From an uncultured Oscillospiraceae bacterium (GTDB lineage: Bacteria > Bacillota > Clostridia > Oscillospirales > Acutalibacteraceae), in NCBI GenBank assembly GCA_902461995.1, contig CABQAA010000081.1:1-8302 (forward strand): a stretch of DNA of 8,302 bases. Direction: 5' to 3'. This document shows positions 1 through 6,066 of this stretch, one piece after another. Position numbers and translations under genes: made by a program. Under the pieces are notes generated by a model. It saw nothing but the letters and a program-made list of their open reading frames with translations, made no database searches and was not told the DNA's origin. Position 1 is the stretch's first letter. The number at the start of each line of letters is the position of its first letter.

Positions 1-291
1 ATCACCGACGGGCGCTTTTCGGGCGCGACCCGCGGTGCCTCCATCGGCCATGTGTCTCCCGAGGCGGCCGCCGGCGGCGTGATCGCCTTGGTAGAAGAAG
101 GGGACACGATCTCCATCGACATTCCGGCCCGCAAGCTGGAAGTGCTGGTGGACGACAAAACCCTTTCCGACCGGAAAGCCCGCTGGAAGGCGCCCCACCG
201 TGAACTGTCGGGGTATGCGAAGCGTTATGCCCAGCATGTGACCAGTGGTTCCACCGGCGCGGTATTTGACGATATGCTCGAACAGAACTGA
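1..291 (+). CDS. ilvD: Dihydroxy-acid dehydratase, C-terminal fragment (5' end outside window)
   Basis: This is the last 96 residues of IlvD, the Fe-S enzyme that dehydrates 2,3-dihydroxy-3-methylbutanoate and its methylpentanoate homologue in valine, isoleucine and leucine synthesis. The frame is open from base 1 and ends at TGA 289-291. The first visible residues, ITDGRFSGATRG, followed by ASIGHVSPEAAAGG and then GDTISIDIPAR, are the well-conserved C-terminal swivel-domain stretch of the IlvD/Edd family. IlvD and 6-phosphogluconate dehydratase (Edd) share this region, but the run RFSGATRGASIGHVSPEAA followed by an acid-rich I/V-strand segment fits IlvD better. The tail (SDRKARWKAP, then a Tyr/Ser/Gly-rich end) is also typical. 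A strong terminator follows five bases after the stop, so ilvD belongs to an upstream transcription unit and not to the pyrH operon. Confidence 0.93.
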   Translation: MTDGRFSGATRGASIGHVSPEAAAGGVIALVEEGDTISIDIPARKLEVLVDDKTLSDRKARWKAPHRELSGYAKRYAQHVTSGSTGAVFDDMLEQN

Positions 292-295
292 ATGG

Positions 296-326
296 AATCC
301 CCCCGACGTTGTCGGGGGGATTTTTA
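296..326 (+). terminator. Intrinsic terminator of ilvD
   Basis: A 12-bp perfect stem (296-307 paired with 311-322) contains six C:G pairs in a row, closes on a 3-base loop (GTT, 308-310), and ends in a T run (321-325). It begins 5 bases after the ilvD stop codon. The structure is close to symmetric (AAT before the C tract, ATT after the G tract), but only a short A run is present on the left, so a one-way + strand terminator is the simplest reading. It insulates ilvD from the pyrH promoter. Confidence 0.93.
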
Positions 327-394
327 TAAACCGGCATAGATTTCTCATAATCACCCAGAATAAAGAAGGAACCGCCCTCCGGGTAAAAAATTCC

Positions 395-406
395 GGCGAT
401 TTCGCC
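395..406. repeat. Small perfect inverted repeat just upstream of the pyrH promoter
   Basis: GGCGATTTCGCC is a 5-bp perfect inverted repeat with a 2-base centre, followed by TTTT (407-410). It ends 7 bases before the candidate -35 box at 414. It could be a protein-binding site (operator or activator position) or a weak secondary terminator for ilvD readthrough. The stem is short, so chance occurrence is possible. Confidence 0.3.
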
Positions 407-413
407 TTTTGGC

Positions 414-442
414 TTTACAGAAAAGACGCTTTAGTGTAAAAT
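414..442 (+). promoter_or_regulatory. Sigma-A-type promoter for the pyrH-polC operon
   Basis: TTTACA (414-419) and TAAAAT (437-442) are separated by exactly 17 bases. Each hexamer differs from the housekeeping consensus at one position (TTGACA, TATAAT). Transcription would be expected to start near 449-450, giving a leader of about 115 bases before pyrH. It lies in an AT-richer part of the gap, downstream of the ilvD terminator, which is where the operon promoter is needed. No other pair in the gap is as good. Confidence 0.75.
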
Positions 443-460
443 AGCTAGAGAGCAAAAGAA

Positions 461-525
461 GCGGGGCATCCCATCTAAGGAATGAAAAACCCCGAGGAAG
501 TTTTCGTGAGGGGTTTCATCCCCGC
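461..525 (+). promoter_or_regulatory. Structured 5' leader of pyrH with alternative pairings (candidate cis-regulatory RNA)
   Basis: Four tracts can pair in two exclusive ways. Nested form: GCGGGG (461-466) pairs with CCCCGC (520-525), extended by AT/AT (468-469 with 518-519) past one bulged C, and encloses AAACCCC (487-493) paired with GGGGTTT (510-516). Side-by-side form: the first G tract (463-466) pairs with the nearby CCC (470-472) or with CCCC (490-493), while the second G tract (510-513) pairs with CCCC (520-523) across a 6-base loop. No T run follows, so neither form is a terminator. The pyrH ribosome site lies about 30 bases downstream. I do not recognise a known riboswitch family. 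Whether it regulates anything is inference; the pairings are directly visible. Confidence 0.4.
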
Positions 526-529
526 CTAA
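482..529 (+). CDS. Possible 15-residue leader peptide (doubtful)
   Basis: A complete frame, ATG to TAA, encodes MKNPEEVFVRGFIPA and lies wholly within the structured leader between the promoter and pyrH. AAGGA (477-481) is directly upstream but with no spacing to the ATG, which is poor for initiation. The peptide has no run of a single amino acid of the kind that drives classic attenuation, and it matches nothing I recognise. A translating ribosome would disrupt the nested hairpin, so translation could link to the RNA switch. Equally, a 15-codon frame can arise by chance. Listed so that it can be tested. Confidence 0.15.
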   Translation: MKNPEEVFVRGFIPA

Positions 530-564
530 CGATGATCAGTTTACCCATTAAGAAAGGGAAGTGA

Positions 565-1278
565 ATGGCGATGCAGCCCAAATACAAGCGGATTCTGCTC
601 AAGCTCAGCGGCGAAGCCATGGCCGGTGAAAAAGGATTCGGCCTGGATTTCGATACGGTGCTGAAGGTATGCGCTGCGGTCAAGGAATGCGCGGACGCGG
701 GCATTCAGATGGCGATCGTGGTGGGGGGCGGCAATTTCTGGAGAGGACGGTCGAGCGGCAGCATGGACCGTACCAGGGCAGATCACATGGGCATGCTTGC
801 GACCACCATCAACGCCTTGGGGCTGGCGGACGCTCTTGAGCAGCTCGGCTGCGACGTTCGGGTGCAGACGGCGATTGCCATGAACCAGATTGCGGAACCC
901 TATATCCGCAACCGGGCCATGCGGCATCTGGAAAAAGGGCGGGTCGTCATTTTCGGCTGCGGCACGGGCAATCCGTTTTTCTCCACTGATACCGCCTCGG
1001 CGCTCCGCGCGGCCGAGATCGAAGCGGATATCATCTTTAAGGCCAGCATGGTGGACGGTGTTTACGACAGCGACCCCAAAAAGAATCCCAATGCCGTGCG
1101 CTTTGATACCCTGACCTATCTGGACGTGCTTAACAAGGATCTGAAGGTGATGGATTCCACCGCGGCCACGCTCTGCCGGGACAACGGCCTGCCCATCCTG
1201 GTCTTCGATCTGGCGGATCCGCAGAACATCGTGCGCGCCGCTTGCGGCGAGCCGGTCGGCACCATTGTTAAACCCTGA
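565..1278 (+). CDS. pyrH: UMP kinase (uridylate kinase)
   Basis: The 237-residue product phosphorylates UMP to UDP with ATP in the cytosol, feeding pyrimidine nucleotides to RNA, DNA and UDP-sugar synthesis. It belongs to the amino-acid-kinase fold family, and its length is normal. Visible motifs are KLSGE (13-17, phosphate-binding loop), VVGGGNFWRG (52-61, nucleotide and UMP contact), RADHMGMLAT (71-80, UMP site), GTGNPFFSTD (the acceptor/donor phosphate loop, about residues 133-142), and VDGVYDSDPKKNPNA (nucleotide-base region). The bacterial family is hexameric, usually activated by GTP and inhibited by UTP. GGGAAG (556-561) lies only 3 bases before ATG 565 and 9 bases before the in-frame ATG 571, so the protein may really begin at 571 (MQPKYKR), which also matches the conserved start of the domain better. 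First gene of the operon, 34 bases ahead of frr. Confidence 0.97.
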   Translation: MAMQPKYKRILLKLSGEAMAGEKGFGLDFDTVLKVCAAVKECADAGIQMAIVVGGGNFWRGRSSGSMDRTRADHMGMLATTINALGLADALEQLGCDVRVQTAIAMNQIAEPYIRNRAMRHLEKGRVVIFGCGTGNPFFSTDTASALRAAEIEADIIFKASMVDGVYDSDPKKNPNAVRFDTLTYLDVLNKDLKVMDSTAATLCRDNGLPILVFDLADPQNIVRAACGEPVGTIVKP

Positions 1279-1312
1279 TTGGTCATAATCTAACAGACGG
1301 AGGGAACCACTT

Positions 1313-1867
1313 ATGGAACAGGTATTCCAAACGGCCCAGGAAAAAATGAATAAAACGGTCAATGCGATGATGGGGGAGTTTGCCACCATTCGTGTTGGCC
1401 GCGCCAATCCCAGTGTACTCGATAAGGTGATGGTGGACTATTACGGTGTTCCCACGCCCGTCAATCAGATGGCGGCCGTGTCGGTTCCCGAACCTCGCAC
1501 CCTGCTTATCGCCCCCTGGGACAAAAGCACCCTCAAACCGATCGAAAAGGCGATCCTGACGTCCGACATCGGCCTCAATCCGCAGAACGACGGCAGCACC
1601 CTGCGCCTGAACTTTCCGCCTCTGACGGAGGAACGCCGCCGGGATCTGGTCAAAACTGTCTATAAATACAGTGAAGAGGCGAAGGTGGCCGTCCGTTCGG
1701 TCCGGCGGGATGCGATGGATAAGCTCAAGGACATGAAGAAAAAATCCGAGATCACTGAAGACGATCTGAAAAACGCAGAAAAGCGGATGCAGGATCTGAC
1801 CGACAAGTTCTGCAAAGAGATCGACGCGGATGCCGCGAAAAAAGAAAAAGAGATCATGGAACTGTAA
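1313..1867 (+). CDS. frr: Ribosome recycling factor
   Basis: The 184-residue product splits post-termination 70S ribosomes together with EF-G, freeing the subunits from mRNA. Its length is typical of the family. The sequence carries the standard features: an N-terminal helix (MNKTVNAMMGEFATIRVGRANPSVLD, about 12-37) with the conserved IRVGRANP, the compact domain II beginning at VDYYGVPTPVNQMA, then PWDKSTLKPIEKAI, LNPQNDGSTLRLNFPPLTEERRRDLVK, and a long charged C-terminal helix ending KEKEIMEL. GGAGGG (1299-1304) with 8 bases of spacing supports ATG 1313. The pyrH-frr pair is a very common bacterial neighbour pair. The downstream gap to uppS is 66 bases and contains only a small AGGGA-TT-TCCCT inverted repeat (1868-1879). 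Confidence 0.97.
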   Translation: MEQVFQTAQEKMNKTVNAMMGEFATIRVGRANPSVLDKVMVDYYGVPTPVNQMAAVSVPEPRTLLIAPWDKSTLKPIEKAILTSDIGLNPQNDGSTLRLNFPPLTEERRRDLVKTVYKYSEEAKVAVRSVRRDAMDKLKDMKKKSEITEDDLKNAEKRMQDLTDKFCKEIDADAAKKEKEIMEL

Positions 1868-1933
1868 AGGGATTTCCCTGTACTTCGTGCAGTCGCCCTG
1901 TTGGGGGAACGATTGCCGGAAACGGAGCGGCGG

Positions 1934-2680
1934 ATGGGTTGGTTTTTTAAAAAGACACCGCCTGTCGAGGTGGTGTCCACTGCAAAGCTGCCGAAACATC
2001 TCGGCATTATCATGGACGGCAACGGCCGATGGGCCAAACAGCGGGGACTGCCGCGCCAGGCGGGGCACGTCCCCGGAGCCAAGGTGTTCCGGACGATTGT
2101 CAAGCACTGCGAAAAACGGGGGATCCGCTATCTGACGGTCTACGCCTTTTCCACCGAAAACTGGAAGCGCCCGCAGGCGGAAGTCGATGCCATTATGAAC
2201 CTGCTGCGGGAATATCTCAAGGAATCTCTGTCGGATTTCGAACAGGAAAATATCCGTACCCGGTTTATCGGCGACCGCACACCGCTGGCCCCCGATATTC
2301 AGGAGCTGATGGCCCGCGCCGAGGCCTCCACCGCCAACAAAACCGGCCTTACCCTCAACATTGCGGTCAATTACGGGGGGCGGGACGAAATTTTGTATGC
2401 GGTGAAGCGGCTGGCTGCCGATGTACAAAAAGGCCGTTTGTCTGCTGAGGAGATCGACGCCGTGCAGCTTGAAGACCGTCTTTATACGGCGGGGCAGCCG
2501 GATCCGGACTTGATCCTGCGTCCGAGCGGCGAATGCCGGACCTCCAACTTTCTGATCTGGCAGTCGGCCTATGCGGAATATGTATTCCAGGACATCCTCT
2601 GGCCGGATTATACGCCCGAGGCGCTCGATGAGGCGCTGCGGGAATACGCCAAGCGCAACCGCCGTTTCGGCGGCATATAA
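1934..2680 (+). CDS. uppS: Undecaprenyl diphosphate synthase (cis-prenyltransferase)
   Basis: The product condenses isopentenyl diphosphate units onto farnesyl diphosphate to give the C55 carrier lipid used for peptidoglycan and other wall polymers. With ATG 1934 it is 248 residues, the usual size. Motifs: HLGIIMDGNGRWAK (22-35) with the catalytic Asp28 of the MDGNGRWA signature, YAFSTENWKRP, LNIAVNYGGRDEI, and LILRPSGECRTSNFLIWQSAYAEY, whose Arg-x-Ser-Gly-Glu and Arg-x-Ser-Asn-Phe elements bind substrate phosphates; the end RNRRFGGI is also characteristic. The frame is open upstream to a TTG at 1901, but no ribosome site precedes it, while GGAG (1924-1927) sits 6 bases before ATG 1934, so I prefer the latter. 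It uses the product line of the MEP genes dxr and ispG downstream. Confidence 0.96.
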   Translation: MGWFFKKTPPVEVVSTAKLPKHLGIIMDGNGRWAKQRGLPRQAGHVPGAKVFRTIVKHCEKRGIRYLTVYAFSTENWKRPQAEVDAIMNLLREYLKESLSDFEQENIRTRFIGDRTPLAPDIQELMARAEASTANKTGLTLNIAVNYGGRDEILYAVKRLAADVQKGRLSAEEIDAVQLEDRLYTAGQPDPDLILRPSGECRTSNFLIWQSAYAEYVFQDILWPDYTPEALDEALREYAKRNRRFGGI

Positions 2681-2718
2681 ACTGCCGTTTATGCGGCTTA
2701 GTACGCCTGAAAGGCCTG

Positions 2719-3561
2719 ATGTGTTTGAAATCACGTATTCTGACGGGAATTGTGGGGGCGGCACTCGCCCTTGTGGTGCTGCTGCTCCTGCCTCCTCTGG
2801 CCCTGAATATCGCCATGGCCGGTATTTGTGCCATCGCGATGTATGAGATTTTTGTCGTGACCAAAATGGTCAATCACCGCGGCCTGCAAACGGCGGCGGT
2901 GCTCTTTGCTTTGATAGCGCCGTTTTTGGTCATCATGCGCTCGATGCCGTCCGCCATGGTGGTGCTGGGCTATGTGGTCCTGCTGGCCGTTATTCAGGTG
3001 CGCTATCACGACACTCTCCCGGTCGAGCGCACGGGCCTGGTCTTTCTTCTGTCGGTGCTGGTTTCCATCTCGTTTTCCTGTCTGGCCTATCTGCGCACGG
3101 CCAGTCCTCGGGATGAACGGGACGGTTTGTTTTATGTGTTTCTGGCCTTGATTATCCCCTGGATGTGCGATATCGGCGCCTATTTTGTCGGCACCTTTTT
3201 CGGCAAGCATAAGCTTTGCCCCACCATCAGCCCCAAAAAGACCGTAGAAGGTCTCGTTGGAGGCATCGTGGTTTCGGTGGGCAGCAGCGTGCTGGGTGCG
3301 TATCTCTATCAGGTCATTGCGTTGGGGGATACTGCATATGTCAGCCTGTGGCAGGTGGGGGTGCTTGCACTGCTCTGTGCCCCCTTGTCCGTTCTGGGGG
3401 ATTTGTTCGCCTCCATCATCAAGCGTCAGAGCGGGGTCAAGGATTTCGGCCATATCATGCCGGGCCACGGCGGGATCATGGATCGGTTCGATAGTCTGAT
3501 GTTTGTTCTGCCCGTGCTCTATATTCTGGTTCAGTATGTCCCCCTGGTCTACCCGTTTTGA
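2719..3561 (+). CDS. cdsA: Phosphatidate cytidylyltransferase (CDP-diacylglycerol synthase)
   Basis: This integral membrane enzyme makes CDP-diacylglycerol from phosphatidic acid and CTP, the branch-point precursor of phosphatidylglycerol and cardiolipin. The 280-residue product is mostly hydrophobic, with several membrane segments (for example VGAALALVVLLLLPPLALNI near the N-terminus, and AMVVLGYVVLLAVIQV). The diagnostic family signature is complete at about residues 232-258: SIIKRQSGVKDFGHIMPGHG followed by GIMDRFD, with the Lys-Asp, His-Gly-Gly and Asp-Arg-x-Asp residues that bind metal and nucleotide. A further conserved stretch, GKHKLCPTISPKKTVEG, lies upstream of it. TGAAAGG (2708-2714) ends 4 bases before ATG 2719; TTG 2725 is a less likely alternative start that would match the usual family N-terminus (LKSRILTGI). 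The 38-base gap from uppS contains no promoter that I can see. Confidence 0.95.
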   Translation: MCLKSRILTGIVGAALALVVLLLLPPLALNIAMAGICAIAMYEIFVVTKMVNHRGLQTAAVLFALIAPFLVIMRSMPSAMVVLGYVVLLAVIQVRYHDTLPVERTGLVFLLSVLVSISFSCLAYLRTASPRDERDGLFYVFLALIIPWMCDIGAYFVGTFFGKHKLCPTISPKKTVEGLVGGIVVSVGSSVLGAYLYQVIALGDTAYVSLWQVGVLALLCAPLSVLGDLFASIIKRQSGVKDFGHIMPGHGGIMDRFDSLMFVLPVLYILVQYVPLVYPF

Positions 3562-3616
3562 CCGGGGCATATAGTGTAAAACCGGCTTTTTGCGGAGAAA
3601 TCACGAGGAATATCCT

Positions 3617-4837
3617 ATGAACATGACGCAACACGATACCGTTCGGCCAAAGCGCCTGGTGATTCTCGGTTCGACCGGGTCCATCGGTACGCAGGCTCTC
3701 GAAGTGGTGGACCGGCTTGGATATGAGGTGTCCGCTCTGGCGGCTGGTTCGAACGACCGGCTGCTGGAGGAACAGATTCGACGCTTCCGCCCCAAAGCCG
3801 CCGCGGTATTCGAGGAAAAGGCAGCGGAGGCGCTGCGGGTCCGCACTCGGGATCTGCCTGTCCGGATTCTCTCGGGAATGGATGGCCTGTGTGAGCTGGC
3901 CGCGCTGGACGGGGCGGATCTGGTCCTCAATTCCGTGGTGGGCATGGTGGGGCTGCTTCCGACCTTGTCCGCGATCGAGGCTGGGCACGACATCGCCCTG
4001 GCCAATAAAGAAACCCTGGTGGCGGGTGGAGAGCTGGTCATGGCTGCGGCGGCCCGAAAGGGCGTCAAGCTGCTGCCTGTGGACAGCGAGCATTCCGCCA
4101 TTTTTCAGTGTCTGCAGGGGACGCAAAGCGGACCCTGGAGCCCCCCGGATTCTTTGGGGGATGCCAAGGCCAGCCTGCGCCGTCTGATCCTGACCGCATC
4201 GGGCGGTCCCTTTTATGGAAAAACGGCGGCGGAGCTGGAAACCATAACTCCGGCCGAAGCTCTGCGCCATCCGAACTGGAATATGGGGGCCAAAATCACC
4301 ATCGATTCCGCCACCATGATGAACAAGGGCCTGGAACTGATCGAGGCCCGCTGGTTGTTTGACATGCCGCCCGAAAAGATCGATATCGTGGTTCATCGGG
4401 AAAGCGTGATCCATTCGCTGATCGAATACGAGGACGGGGCCGTCCTGGCGCAGCTGGGTGTGCCGGATATGATGGTGCCGATCCAATATGCCCTGACCTG
4501 GCCGGAAAGGGCTCCGGCTGCGGCACGGCGGCTGGAACTGGCCGAATGGGGGCAGCTGCATTTTTCTGCGCCGGATGATGAGACGTTTCCCTGCATGCGT
4601 CTCTGCCGGGAGGCTATCCGGAAAGGCGGACTCTATCCCGCTGCTGCTAACGCCGCAAACGAAGAGGCAAATGCCCTGTTCCGGCAGGGACAGATCGGGT
4701 TCCTGGATATCGGTCGTTTGGTGGAAGAGGCACTGGCTGCCTCCCTGCCGGAAGGCGGCCGGGTGGACGATGTCCTGCAAATCGACGCCGCAGTCCGGCG
4801 CCGCACCCGGGAACGGGCTGGAATGATGACGAAGTAG
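3617..4837 (+). CDS. dxr: 1-deoxy-D-xylulose 5-phosphate reductoisomerase
   Basis: The product converts deoxyxylulose 5-phosphate to 2-C-methyl-D-erythritol 4-phosphate using NADPH and a divalent metal, the first committed step of the MEP isoprenoid pathway. The product has 406 residues from ATG 3617. Visible: the Rossmann loop GSTGSIG (18-24); ANKET (129-133); metal ligands Asp156 and Glu158 in PVDSEH; SGG (195-197); HPNW with His218; and DSATMMNKGLELIE, with Ser231, Asn236, Lys237 and Glu240 equivalent to the known active-site residues. GAGGAA (3605-3610) with 6 bases of spacing supports ATG 3617; an in-frame TTG at 3590 lacks a ribosome site. One oddity is an extra segment at about residues 171-184 (SGPWSPPDSLGDAK) between FQCLQG and the LRRLILTASGG strand, where homologues I recall are shorter. 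The stop codon directly abuts the rseP start. Confidence 0.97.
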   Translation: MNMTQHDTVRPKRLVILGSTGSIGTQALEVVDRLGYEVSALAAGSNDRLLEEQIRRFRPKAAAVFEEKAAEALRVRTRDLPVRILSGMDGLCELAALDGADLVLNSVVGMVGLLPTLSAIEAGHDIALANKETLVAGGELVMAAAARKGVKLLPVDSEHSAIFQCLQGTQSGPWSPPDSLGDAKASLRRLILTASGGPFYGKTAAELETITPAEALRHPNWNMGAKITIDSATMMNKGLELIEARWLFDMPPEKIDIVVHRESVIHSLIEYEDGAVLAQLGVPDMMVPIQYALTWPERAPAAARRLELAEWGQLHFSAPDDETFPCMRLCREAIRKGGLYPAAANAANEEANALFRQGQIGFLDIGRLVEEALAASLPEGGRVDDVLQIDAAVRRRTRERAGMMTK

Positions 4838-6025
4838 GTGAAGAAACGCGTGGGTTTTCTCGTACAGGTCGGTCGGATCGCCGCGGCGATCCTGGTATTC
4901 GGGATCATCATCATGGTGCATGAACTCGGCCATTTTATCGCCGCCAAATGTATGGGCGTCAAGGTCAACGAGTTTGCTATCGGTATGGGTCCCAAGCTGT
5001 TTAAATTCGGAAAAAAGGAGACGCAGTATTCGCTGCGTCTGTTTCCCATCGGGGGATACTGCGCCATGGAAGGGGAAGACAGCGCCGGAGGCGGCGAGGT
5101 CAAGCTGAATCCGGACGACGCTTCTTCTGGAGAACTCGAGGTGCCGGACAGTCCGCCGAAACCGGATCCGCGTGCCTTCAATCAGAAAAAAGTCTGGCGC
5201 CGGATGATCATCATCCTGGCCGGGCCGGTGATGAACCTCGTGCTGGGTTTTGTACTCCTGATCGGATATTACGGCTTTTGCATCCTGCCGGATGCGGACG
5301 GCCGGGTCCAATTTAGCAGCACCACCATCCACAGTCTCGAAGAAGACACGCCCAGCTATCAGACGGGGCTTCGCCCCGGCGACACCATCCTGAAAGTCGA
5401 TGGAAAGACGGTCTTTACCGACCGCGATCTGGCCATGCTGCTGCAAAACGATGAAGACGGCGTTTTTGATATGCAGGTGCGCCGCGAAGCCGATGGCAAA
5501 CCGCAGAAGGTTCGTCTCGAAGGGGTGACCTTCGAGATTGTAACCGAAGAAAACGGATCCCGGTATCTCAACTATGACTTTTATGTCAAGGGCATTCCGC
5601 AGACCTTTGCCTCCACCATTGTGCAGTCGGCCAAAATGGAGTGTACGGTCTCCGTTATGATCTGGCGGACGCTCGGCGGCATGCTGACCGGGCAATATGG
5701 TCTCAACGATCTGTCCGGCCCGGTTGGAACCGTGGACGCCATCGGAGACGTGGTGGTGGATGCGGCCAAACAGGAACACTGGCAGATCGGGCTGGGCAAT
5801 GTCCTGATGCTGGTGGTCCTGATCTCGGTCAACGTCGGTCTTTTCAATCTGCTGCCTGTGCCGGCCCTGGATGGCGGCCGCTTCCTGTTCCTGCTGATCG
5901 AACTCGTCTTCCGTAAACCGGTTCCGCCCAAATATGAAGGCATGATCCACGCCATCGGTCTTCTGCTGTTGTTCGGCCTCATCATCCTGGTCACATTCAG
6001 CGATATTCTTAAGCTGTTCCATTAG
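4838..6025 (+). CDS. rseP: Site-2 intramembrane zinc metalloprotease (RseP/RasP family)
   Basis: This membrane protease cleaves anti-sigma factors and leftover signal peptides within the bilayer. The 395-residue product has the zinc motif HELGH (28-32) in the first membrane segment (from about residue 14), FPIGGYCAMEGED (about 70-81), a variable acidic/Pro-rich linker (about 81-111), a second hydrophobic segment with AGPVMNLVLGF (about 121-150), a single PDZ domain (about 163-233, with GLRPGD at 177-182), and the third zinc-ligand motif NLLPVPALDGG (337-347, Asp345) before the last membrane helix. One PDZ domain is the Gram-positive arrangement. The GTG start at 4838 follows the dxr TAG with no gap and has no convincing Shine-Dalgarno sequence, so translation is probably coupled to dxr. 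In-frame GTG 4850 is an alternative start. Confidence 0.95.
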   Translation: MKKRVGFLVQVGRIAAAILVFGIIIMVHELGHFIAAKCMGVKVNEFAIGMGPKLFKFGKKETQYSLRLFPIGGYCAMEGEDSAGGGEVKLNPDDASSGELEVPDSPPKPDPRAFNQKKVWRRMIIILAGPVMNLVLGFVLLIGYYGFCILPDADGRVQFSSTTIHSLEEDTPSYQTGLRPGDTILKVDGKTVFTDRDLAMLLQNDEDGVFDMQVRREADGKPQKVRLEGVTFEIVTEENGSRYLNYDFYVKGIPQTFASTIVQSAKMECTVSVMIWRTLGGMLTGQYGLNDLSGPVGTVDAIGDVVVDAAKQEHWQIGLGNVLMLVVLISVNVGLFNLLPVPALDGGRFLFLLIELVFRKPVPPKYEGMIHAIGLLLLFGLIILVTFSDILKLFH

Positions 6026-6051
6026 TTTGCCGCTGAAACCACGGACCGATG

Positions 6052-6058
6052 AAGGAGG
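6052..6058 (+). promoter_or_regulatory. Strong ribosome binding site that decides the ispG start
   Basis: AAGGAGG is a full-strength Shine-Dalgarno sequence, 8 bases before ATG 6067. It overlaps codons that a longer frame starting at ATG 6049 would use, and ATG 6049 has no site of its own, so the shorter protein is the real one. Confidence 0.85.
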
Positions 6059-6066
6059 AAGGCTGT

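Noticed and set aside
1868..1933. AGGGA-TT-TCCCT inverted repeat in the frr-uppS gap as a terminator
   Set aside because: The stem is only 5 bp with a 2-base loop and no T run, and the genes downstream clearly continue the operon.
2515..2550. UppS phosphate-binding motif reads RPSGE rather than RTGGE
   Set aside because: The key Arg and Glu are present, Ser at the third position is common in Gram-positive UppS, and Pro at the second is a modest change, so there is no sign of lost function.
3558..3582. Possible internal promoter ahead of dxr (TTGACC at 3558 with TAAAAC at 3577; shares AGTGTAAAA with the pyrH -10 region)
   Set aside because: The spacing is 13 bases, too short for a sigma-A promoter, and no other -35 lies at 16-18 bases. 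The shared 9-mer is probably chance.
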